NCBI GenBank assembly: GCA_935421135.1 | Contig: OW285191.1 | Location: 9,909,700 to 9,973,699, forward strand | DNA length: 64,000 nucleotides | Direction: 5' to 3' | From: Bugulina stolonifera | Taxonomy: Eukaryota > Bryozoa > Gymnolaemata > Cheilostomatida > Bugulidae | Part shown: piece by piece, positions 15,001 to 27,000 of the stretch | How the letters are laid out: each line of letters begins with the position of its first letter | Position numbering within the stretch: the stretch's first letter is position 1 | Position numbers and translations under genes: made by a program | The notes under the pieces: generated by a model | Seen by the model: only the letters and a program-made list of their open reading frames with translations | Told to the model about the DNA's origin: nothing | The model's database searches: none

Positions 15001-18000
15001 TTGCGACTAGCTTGCCTCTCTTGACATTCAGACGCTTTACTCCGCTATTTTACCGCTAATCTGTGGTAGCATTTTATAAATCTCTTATCAAAACGTTCAA
15101 TTTGAGATTCAATCGCTCGAAAAGTATTGACTTCAAAATTGTCTTTCATAATGTAGGCACATTTGGGATGTAACGACCAACGGCTATATTGGTGTACTTC
15201 CTGTTGACTTCGGAAGAAAGATGCTCTTGAGTTCTCAGATTCTACTAGGAGATGGAAAGTGGGATCACATTATCTATGTCATTGGCAGAAAATTCCTGGC
15301 ATCAGTTGGTGTTAAACTGCCCAACTCTGTAAGTCCAAGAATGCAACTAAACTGTGTAGCTCATGTTTAACATAATTATGATGTATCAATGTGGTTCTTC
15401 CTGTCAAAATCATACCAGTGTATATCAGGTCATGTTCAAAATTATTACATCAGTTATTATGATCAACTTAATTTATAGAGAAATAATAACAAGCTTGTTT
15501 TAGGGTTGCGCTAAACAAAGTCACAATTAGCTAATTTGTTTCACTGTTATAATTATGGGACTCTTCTAAAAATCTAATCTCTTATCAGTGGTACCAATGG
15601 ACCGTGAGTAAAAATCTATTGGTCTTGACCTAGTTCTTGTTTCATATGACTACAGGAAGGAAGTACCCTAGAGATGGAGCAGCTGAAAAGGGCCGAGTTG
15701 GCGGAGGTGTCCGAGGTTCTACTCTATGACCAAGGAGTACATAATATACTTATATAAATATGGCTTAGTTCAATATACACATAACTCAGAGACGTATGCC
15801 GGACACTTTCCACTGTTGGGTGAAATTAATACATTTCTCAGATTTTGACGAATCAATTTGCTCATCATACAGGTGTTGATAATGAATAAAGAGCAGATGC
15901 TCTACCAGTGTAACAAAGAGACAGTTGACAATCAAGAAGGATCAGATGTGACAATAAAGTCATATAAACTGGCTGAATCGAACTTCACTCACCGGGGATG
16001 GTGTTTCACTGACAAATATCTCATCGTGTAAGTTCTTTATTATAACAATATTCTATACTAAGTTCTCCACTCCGAAATGGTTGACTTAAATGTAAGTATT
16101 TTTATTCTGGATTGATGTTTCAGTTTCCATGCTCAGTCTAGGATTTTTCAATTGACGTCCTAGCTTTCTGCCATGACTGGAGTGTGTATAGTGTAAGAGG
16201 AATACAGAAAAGCCCATAGTCACAGACAATCATGATTATTGTGAGTTACTACATGTATATAAATTATGCAGCTCTGGAGATGAAGAGAATGAAGATGCTT
16301 TTATCGTAGGTTTTACCGACACAGAAGCTGTTGTACTATTCTTTGATGCAACTTCCTCTTTCAAACTTCTGAAGAGAATTGAGAAACACAGTTTTACTTA
16401 CGCTGCATACTTCAAGGTGTGAAACTCTATTATAATCAGGTTTCAACTTTATTCTATATTTTAATTGGGAGACACACAGACAATAACGAGGAAACAACTC
16501 ACATATTTGTCTCATATACTTTTACTTATTGAGCTTGATTCCATCTTAAAATGTAAAGGTCGTACTACAATGTACTTCATGAGAATAACGACTTTTAACC
16601 AGAAGCAACATGTACAGTATATACACATGGTACTTGAATGGAAAGACAACTCTCTATTATGTGTACGTATTAGCTATTTGACAGGGAGTTGTGTAATCCT
16701 GAACGATATTTGTTTCTTTGAGTCGCATTTTGCTATATTTATTTCTAATCTATCAACATGTGCTATGTACATGTAAGCCTACAGGCTGTACAATTTTATT
16801 ATTAGCCTGGGTTATTTAAATTGTAGAACTTTGACATAACTATCCTGGTGGACTCTTCTTACACTGATACTAGACTTAATATCTTTGATCCTGAGGCTAT
16901 GGACATCAAACCCGTAAAGATTCCTGCTCAATATTCTCCTGACAAACTCCATAGTAAGTAAAATAGTATTCCATTAAGCTCTGTTATTGGTCACCATTTG
17001 CATTGGTCTATTCCAGTGGGAACTCAAACTTTTAACTATTCGGGCTACAGATTGGTGGGTTAACCACTACGTCATTACGACGCTAGGAGGTTTAAACACG
17101 TTTCACTAGAGGTGACATTACTGGTAACTGTAAATGTATATCATTCTCTTGTTTTAGTGTTGGAAATCTACAACAAAGATGAATGCTGTTACTGTACAGA
17201 TAAACAGCCATATTTCTTCATACAATGCAGTGATGGGATTCTAAAACTTGATGTAACGTGAGTTGTCTCCTCTTTGTGTTAAACTTGGTGCTACTGAGTT
17301 ATCCTCTCCTGATGATAATAGAAGGAAGATTGTTTTAATACATACAGGATTCAGCTGTAGAAATTAAATCTTATACAGCTGCAGACAGCACAACTTATAA
17401 TCATTTGCATGTACCAAGTGTCTTTGTGACGAAATATGCTGATTTGTGTGTATCAAACCGTTTGGAGTAACAGTTTGATATACAAGGACACAGGATTAGC
17501 ACCAATTACAGGTCCCACAACATAACATTGTATATAACCAGTGATTAGTGCCAATAACCTATATTATCAGCACATTCCACAGCGAGGTGCAGCTATCTCA
17601 ACTTGGATGTTGGGTTGACTTTTTGGGTCATCCCTCCTTCCATTATGACATCCACAATTATTACAACACTAATGTTAGCCACTCATACAAATAATATTGA
17701 TCTAATTGCTTACCATAATACACTTGGCACATGTATTGAAGAAATGATACCACATGTCAAACCAATTAGCACATTTTGTCATTTGTCCCTACTACTAGTT
17801 GATAATTCAGGCTCGATAAATACATGTACATTGATATTATTAGCAACTCTAGACTCTTCACAACTGCATTGTCTATATGTACATGTACTTGTACATTTAC
17901 TTACATGTACTTTCAGTAGCAAATTATTCATTACCTAACTTATTATTATAGAACAGGTATCTCTGACTATCAATCAAACCCTGCAATCTGAATTCAAATA

Positions 18001-21000
18001 TAACTCACCAGCTTATACTCCTCGGCGTGACCAGCCCCTTGCAGCTTGCACTGTCGGGTGCCAGTGCTGGCCAACTCCCTGTGAGAAAAGCCCAGATGAC
18101 ATGGCCCTTTTTTGCCTTGAAGCCATGCTGGCTTGCATGGCCCCAAGGACTTTTATATGAGGCGCTTGAAAAATTGTGGCTGGATGCTCTTCCTAACACC
18201 ACCGTGACCGGGATTTGAACCTGGAACCTTCAGCATGAAAGCTTAGCATTCTAACCCCTAAGCCACGGCTGCTCCCTTGCAATCTGAATTCAAATGGCGT
18301 GTAATAATGTCCGAGTTATTATGTCCCTTAAATTGCATTCAGAGCCAAAAATGAAATTCAAAGTTCAATTTAATATCTTTACTATTAAAAGCGTAACTGT
18401 GAAATACAATACTATTATAAGCTACTAAAAATTAATAACTACATGGCAAAACACTTCAGTTTCAGTCTCTCTAGAAGCGTCTGAGTCTCTCAATAAAATT
18501 ATGTAAAACATTTAATATATCAATATTATACTATGATAAGAATTGTTAACAAGATCCGTGGAGAATTCAAATCTCCCTCTCTCTCTGTCTTTTTATTTCT
18601 CCGTCTGTTGCTTTAATACCGACCAGATTGGTATGTCATATAATTACCAAGCTGCATGTACAATGTATCCAGCAGATCTGGGTATATCTAGATGGTACTA
18701 AGCTCCGTTTACTTTTTGTTTCTGGTGCCATGCTCATGGCGCCATACTTGATCTTAACCAATTCTACAGTAAGTCTTCTGTCTGAGACAGTAAAGTCAAT
18801 GTTATATGCTGTCTGTACCACACTGGAATACTTTCATGATATGCGCTCAATGTTCTGTGCTGTTTGTATTACACCAAGATATTCTCACGATGCACATACA
18901 CCGATACGCATGCACCGTGATATGAGTTAAGTAATTAAATAACTAATGTCATTTTTTGTGTGTGCTTTCTGTAGCACACCACAAACAAGTTCAGAGGAAA
19001 TTATAATTGGCAGCAACCTACATGTATATTGCCATATAAATTCATAAGATAATTTTATAAAACACGAGTACATGTATGTATACTATATAACATCCCATCA
19101 CATAAAATAGTGCTATACTTTACCAAATTTCAAAGTAACTTTATCTATGTAATAATTTTCGACACCATGTATTTATAAAGCTATGCAATAATTTTCGAAA
19201 CCATGTATTGTAATGCTGCATTCACACGCTTGTCCAGCCTACGACGACATAAGTGCTCACCAGAGGCGGCATCGGTGTTTGTCTTCCCTGGTGGGACGTT
19301 CGGGCCCCCACCAACCATATTCACAAAACTCAAGCGAATGGCGGGAATAGAGGTAGTGGACCTCAACCTTTTGTACTACCTCTACTATATCACCTATGAT
19401 ATTGAATGTTTCATGCCAAAAGACAACCTACCAACTAACACCTCCACGATGACGTTTAGTGCAAGACACGAGCTACTCAGCATATCTGTCTGTTCTAACG
19501 TTTCAGGGTTCCAGCAGGCCAGGTGTTTTGTGAGGAGCGTCGGCAGCAAGGATGGGACGGAGTGCATTTGCCAATTCGTCCAATGCGCACATAGGCTGAG
19601 ATTTAGGGGGGGGGGTTTGGTCAATAGGACGGGTGAGGTAGTACCCCACCCGATGATTTTTGGGATCTAGGGCTAAAACGTACCGAGGTTAGGTACACGT
19701 CTGTGTAGATCCACGCTGACTATAGTACTGTCCAATGACTATTCAAGACACCCCGTGTGTTCTCGAGTTAATGCTTGTTTACTATACTGAGGAAGAGTAT
19801 GTTCTGATCTAGCATGAAGCTCGGAAAACAAGGTCGATGACCTAGACGACTAGAGGGACCAATACTACGAAGTGAAGACTCCGTATAAGTAGTATAGATG
19901 TGTGTCACAAGATAGTATTACTTGTGAGAGTTCGGTAAAGTCACTGTAGTCAGAGATAATCAAGTGACACACAGCTTGGTCTATCTAGTGCAGAGAAGAT
20001 GTCGTGTATAGTGTAATGTATCCTTGTTTATTGCTAAAAGTTAACTGATAATTATAAAAATTTGGCTTGCTTATATATATGAGAAGAATGTTCTAGTAAG
20101 TTCTCCACTAAAATATTACATTAATCCAACTACAATTAGTCATAATCAGCTAAAAGAACATTCTACTACATTCCAGAGTATACAAGTACTTTGTAGTAGT
20201 AAACAATATTGCGCAATAATTATAGCAATAGTATAGTTATAGTAGTAAGAATGGTATGCCAGTGTAAACAATGTGTGACTCATTGACATCAATATAAATG
20301 TATACTATGTACGTATATTATAACACGTATATACATGTAAATACTATATTCTTATTCCTATATTACGCCAATATGGCTAGTATGTTAGGAGATTCTATAT
20401 GTATTGCTCAGAATTTGTGACAATGTGTCTTTATTGAGATCCAAGCATCAACTGAGAGAATGAACATAAAAACAATGTGCTTTATATAGTATGAGAACTT
20501 CCGGAGGAAGTTCCGGTAAAAACGCCGACGTAGCGTTGTAAAAAGTCGATGTAGTGTCGTAAAAAGTCGACATAGTGTTGTAAAAAGCTGACGTAGTGTT
20601 GTCTGGAAATTCCACAACAAGATAGCGGCCGAAAGCCCGATGGCTGACCCAAAATAGGTCAGGTACAACAAAAGATGCTTAAAATCATCCAATTTGTGTA
20701 CAAAATGAATATCAAGTAATTCTGAGAGGTCGACCCTCTTTACATGGGTATAAAAAGGGCATAATTGCTCAGTAATGTACATTATAAGTATATACATGTA
20801 AGTGTCAGTTTACTACACAGACAAGTTAACACAAGCAAATGCAATGCAATGAATGTACATAATAAGTGTCATGTAGTCGGGAGGCTGAGTTAGAGTCACA
20901 TTTTACCATTATATTATTATATATGAATGACTTTATGTGAAAGGTCTACTATTATAAACGGCATGTCCTTCAGAAGTAGTAGATGTCTTTCTTTGTCTCC

Positions 21001-24000
21001 CTTACCTATAAAAGGAACCAGATTATTGTTACTAAGTGCAGTCATTTGTATGCTTTCATGCTGTCAAGTTCTCTCAAGACATCACTTGCACACTTATATC
21101 TAATGAATTGTACTGGTGTACTGATAAGTTGAATCTTGCACACTACATGTTCCATACAGTGGTATAAGAGGTTGCTTGGCTAGGTAGCCGTTTTCTTCAT
21201 CTGCACCTACAAGTCGTCGGTGGCTGTGTACAGACCTTGGGCCGACTGGGACCCATCCACAACAATATATCTCGTAAACATCACCTCACATAAATGATTA
21301 GCGTTGATTAGTTAGTTAACAATAATATTGCTTCAAACTTTGTACGGTAGGAAATGGAAGAGCTGGGAGTCTGGAGAAGGAGTGGTGTATCTGGGAGATC
21401 TACCATCAAATTGGGGTTCCATAAGGTTGTCTACATCTAGAACCTACATTGCTGGGGTTACACAGTCACGGTCTTCTATAGGACTGGTTAAGCTGACTGA
21501 GGACTCCCTTGTACCTCTAGGATTGTTTACTCTCCAAGGTAACGCCACCCATACTACTTACTACTTTCAATATCTGGGCAATGTTCTAGATTCAATAGTT
21601 TATTGATGACATAGACTTGCTTGTGCGAGTGTTATTGTTGAATTACCCAAGTAGTTCATTGTACAACTGTAGTTATACTGTGTGATGATGAGTCTGATTG
21701 GGGAAAATTGTAAATAGTGCAGTCTATACTTGTACTTGACAAAATATGGTAATCGCAAACAATTTTACATAGAATTGAATTTGATTAAGCATGACTTTAT
21801 ATAAACAAGAATGTACTATGTACATCTTATGTATGATAGCTGTGCTACATTATACATGTACATTTTACATATGGTAGTTGTCCTACGTTGCATTTTACAC
21901 CTGGGAGTTGTCCTACTTTGGCTTTCTGGATGTCAGTACTATAGTCAGTGCACATCTCCACAGACATGCACTGGTTGACCCCTATTTTCAACCAATCACA
22001 GATCAGTATTCCCGATTCCAACCAATCACAAGAGAGCATCAAAATTTTGCACACGACCTTGCCAAGGTCACCCCAAAATCCCCCTTCTGATTGGTCGAAA
22101 AAACATTTGCACACTTGGAAACCCCGATCACCACGCCCCCCATCACCATAGCAACCCAACCCCCTGACCTCCTAATAATCCCCACCACTCCTCTACCCAC
22201 ACCTCCCCACCACCCCACCCACCCCCAACACCGCCCCCACCATTCCGCCACCAACCCCCCGCCGCCACCACTCCGTCGCCACCGCCCCCTGTGAGGTGCC
22301 CTTTTTCACATCTGCTGAGAGCATGCGTACTGTTAACTTCTACAAGTGAGGAGAAAAACATGTAAGCGAGTGAAGTGAAGCAAGCGCATCAAACTAGATT
22401 TGAACCATATGCATTTAGGTTTCATGTCCACCCATTCAACCATTGCTCCATGGTGAATAGTCAATCTTGAAATGATATATACAATTAAGCAACAAGACTA
22501 TTACTTTTTACAAAAAAAAATGGAATGGCTAATTCATGGACAAAGATGATAGCATTCAGGAATTAAAGTCACTATGGGGACCACTGGGCGACTGTAGACT
22601 CGCATCCTTGCAAGGTGAAGTATAGACTATCAGTCATCAACTACTGGTGTTTAGTTAAGTCCGCAGTAGGATAGGACTAAGTAGCATCCCAAGACCAACA
22701 TGTGGTTGTACATTAGATTAATACTTTTGGAGATAAAAGTATAAACTACCAATCCACATTCATGTTAGTGAATCTAAGATTATTTCAGCAACTCAAGAGT
22801 AGATGTAGCAATGGACGGTTATGCCTAATGCCCTTGCTTTCATCCTAAACTTTATCCAATCCATTCCCATGCTTTTCCACCCCACTCCGATTTAATCCAA
22901 TGCTGGTATTTCAGTAAACTCTAGTCATCCTAAACTTTATTCAATTAACCAATTTAAGAGATTTTGTGGTTTTGTAAAGGTTTTATGACCTATTATTCTG
23001 ATGCTATGTCCAATGTCCAATGTAATCCAATGCTGGTATTTCAGTACACTCTAGTCAGAACCCACCATGCTCGTATTTCAGTACACTGTAGTCAAATATC
23101 TAATGCTGCTAAATAATCCAGATCCCCCAGCATCGTAGACTGGTGTTTAAGTTGGTTCATAGTCTCGTTGACTATGGAATCATTATTGCATGAGTATTAA
23201 ATAGATTAACAACATAACACTAATAACTATGACAGGGTACAATGTATATGTTTTCTACTGCAGCTTATTTCACCTGAGAGACAGAGGGACGTCGAAGGGG
23301 GTGTGGAGGGGGCGGCGGGGTTGGGGTGGGGGTGGTGGGAGGCGTGGGTAGAGGGAGAGGAATGGTGGGGGTTATTAGGAGGTCAGGGGGTTGGGTTGCT
23401 ATGGTGATGGGGGCGTGGTATTCGGGGTTTGGGGTTTCCAAGTGTGCAAATGTTTTTTCGACCAATCAGAAGGGGGATTTTGAGGTGACCTTGGCAAGGT
23501 CGTGTGCAAAATTTTGATGCTTTCTTGTGATTGGTTGGAATCGGAAATACTGCTCTGTGATTGGTTGAAAATAGGGGTCAACCGGTGCATGTCTGTGGTG
23601 ATGTGCACTGACTATACTACTGATGTCTTTAATTTTAACTGGTTGCTATGTTACCTACAGGGGATGCGTATAGGTTAAACTTCTCATATGATGACCAGTA
23701 TATCACCTCTATCCTGACATCTGGCGAAATTGTCTGCATGAAAGTTCTGGATGTAACAAGTCCAGATCTGGAAGCTGAAGTAGCGAAGCTTCCCTGTGCA
23801 CAGAACAAAGTCTGTCAAACTCAGGCAAGATTGCTCCTGGGGAAATAATAAGTATTTTGGCTGTTGCAATTAGCAGCAAGTTTGCTGAAAGTTCAGTATT
23901 TATTCCCACACTCTTGTATTTATTCACACGCTACACTCAAATATTACAGAACATTTTTACATTATACAAAACAATATTCTCAGTCAACTCAGATTTCGTC

Positions 24001-27000
24001 TTCTCTAGTTTATCAACAAGCCTTTTTTGTACCAATAGTGTTTCATGCAGTCAGTTTAGGCGGAAGCATTCTCACCTGTGCACCACTAATTAATAGGTCA
24101 AGATGCCTCCATATAACCCACAATGCATTGCATGTGCATTCATGTACACGGGCGTCATATACTAAGTATAATAAAGTCCTACTACATTGTAGAAAGAAAT
24201 GCTGTCAGATCCTCGTTGGACAAGTCTTGACTCTGGGAAGGTAATAAACTTATTATACTATTTAAATACGAATTGGATTTTAGACCTAGGGTACACCAAT
24301 TGCAAAGTTTAAACATATGTTGGACAATTTTCTCTGAATCAAATGCTGTACTAGTTTAGAGTCTTGTTAATATTTGTAACTTTTATATAAAATAGTCGAT
24401 ACTGTTTGATTACTCCTCAACTCACCATTACTCAAAATTTGTGTAAATTAATTATTAATTATATTATGTAACTTTACGCAGAGCATCAATGCAAGCAGAT
24501 CTGAAGACACTCTCTATAATTTCATGGAGAAATTCTCAAAGGAGACAAATAAAGCTGCATTCCCACTGGTAGGAGATGAACTGAACAAGTCTTCACTTGC
24601 CTTGGTATGTACAATGTATAGGTTTTACCTGTTTGTTGGTGGATGAATTTGTTAATACATGCAGGCCTAATATATATACATCCTTATTCTGTTCCGATCA
24701 CATGGCAAACTGTTTAAAATGCTTCAAGTATGAATATGGATCCATCTCCAAAAAATCAATAGATAAGCATAGTGGATGGGCAGTCAGGTCACTCAATAAG
24801 AACACGGAGCTTATTACTCAACCTGGTGGTCGGGGTTGACGGATTTCTCTAAAAACTCCCAGTAATTGGGAGGACAACTTCATATGATTCTACCTATGTG
24901 GTTGGTGGGGCAGAGACGGTTTAGGGGTTATCTGAACGGTCTTCCCCTCCTCTATCTTTGCCAATATATATTATGACTATGCTCTGACAAAGTTAACCCT
25001 TGTTTGCAGGAATTCCCTCAAGATTTCCATGGCACTCCAGCCGAGTTTACTCCTAGGATTAAGACAAAGCCTCTAGATGTAGAGTCACTTCTTAAGTCGC
25101 TGGATATTGTTGACCAGAAGTAAGTACTACTACATGTTTACATTTAACCATGTTACTTAATGTGTTTTACAATACATGTACATTGGTATTTATCTCTGAG
25201 CTTTACACAGCCCTGAGCTTTAAGTATAGTAACATTAAGTCATCAGTGTAATAATTGCTGTCAAAAAGCTGCTTGCGTTGGATGTGAACACATCAGATCC
25301 TTAGCAAGAATAACAATGGATGTTAGCTATCAATTATCAGGGGCGTAGGTTAGAAATATTCAGTGGGAGGCAGAAAGTTGGGCGGGAGGGGGTGCGGGGG
25401 GCACCCCCCGCAAATGCACGCGCAGCGGAAAACTTTTAAATCTCATTGTCTGAAATGCAAAAATTAGACATACTAGCATCACTTCAACAAGTACTCATTA
25501 CTACTTCTGCTTAAAAATACAGTTACTACTACTTGCAACAGGAGTGAAAGTGTTACAGTACTATTACTAGCTAGTAGAATTTTATAATAACTACAATACT
25601 GCATGATTGTATCTTTTTACAAAGAGTCCATAGGCGCAAGTGTATTTTATAAATTAAAATTTTCAACATTTAATAGCTGATTAACAACTATTGTCATTAT
25701 AAATTAATTATTTGAAATAAATTCAAATTGCATTTAAAATAAATATTTTTGTAAGAAGAGTGTAGTAGCCTATTAAAGCTAAGATAACATTAATAGTGTA
25801 TTTATATTATATATAAATTTAAAATTAAAATATTTAATCAATGTGATATTATTTTATTTTTAAATTAGTGTTTTTTCTTTACAATACACATTTAGATGTT
25901 AGTAGTGAATGTAGCTGTAAAGTGGTAGCTGTCAGTGGAGTTGCAATGGCTGGAATGAATAGCTAAAATGAATGCAAAAACTTTTAATTATATTAAAAGA
26001 ATAAATTACAAATATTATTAAAAGAAGCCAAAATAATATTGGATTTAAATTTCATGCATCTGATCGTAGTCAGTGACAGGAAAGGAACAACCTCATGGAT
26101 AGCAGTGACTTAAAAATTGATTCAACTGTTCACTACTTTTACTTTTGCACCTATTATTTTTACCTTGGTATAAATAACTATCAACAAAAAATATTTATTT
26201 ATTCATTCACAAGACCGCAAGTTATTAACCTTGGCATAGCCATAGAGCCTTTTAGCAGAATACACAGTTTTATGGGCCCCTTTGTAAACCACTTGCAATG
26301 TAGTTATTATTCCAGGATTACTGGTTATTGTTGCGCAGCAACACCATAGAGTTATAAGTAGAGTGATAACGCCATAGAGTTATAACTAGGGGGATAACCT
26401 TCGGTCGTAAACCGGAAATGAAGCAAATATTAAGGGAAAAAGTGCTGAATTTTCAAAAGTAGTGTTTTTAGGCCACTTTATTTTTGCAACAGGGGCGGCA
26501 GTGCCTCCCTGCCGCCCCTTAAAATACACCCTTGATTATTAGACTATTTTATGCTGCAGCAAAGGAGAACTTCTGCTAAAATGTGCTACAAATTTGAAGT
26601 TGTTTCACCTTCACTTTGGAAGTAAATTGTTTTGAGGACCATAGAAAAGCTGTTTGATTTGTGTATAGTTATTCAGTGTATGACGCTCTACTCCTATTTG
26701 CAGGAAAAGCAACTTTGAATTGTTAATGAATGTCAAAAAACTATATAAGAGCAATGTTTTAGTTGTTCTCTGGAACTGTTTACTCCAAACTTAAGGAAAG
26801 ACAACTCCCTATTAGTAACAACTCTGAGGGAAGTTGATTGTGAAAATTTACTCATTTGTCTTGATATTTCTCGTTTTATAACTTAACCACATGTTATTAT
26901 TGTAGGGAGGGTGAACTCTTACCCCACCCGCCTGCTGGACCAAAGCCTCTTAATAACATTGGTCCGTTATCCTATGAACCCAATGCTGTGGACAGTAACA

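Noticed and set aside
18175..18277. Functional tRNA gene on the minus strand
   Set aside because: A and B boxes are present, but the sequence continues into a SINE body and is flanked by target duplications; no proper acceptor stem is evident.
22039..22361. Proline/glycine/valine-rich ORFs on both strands, and their mirror set at 23265-23517
   Set aside because: They arise from the C-rich/G-rich arms of the foldback element; low complexity, no homology.
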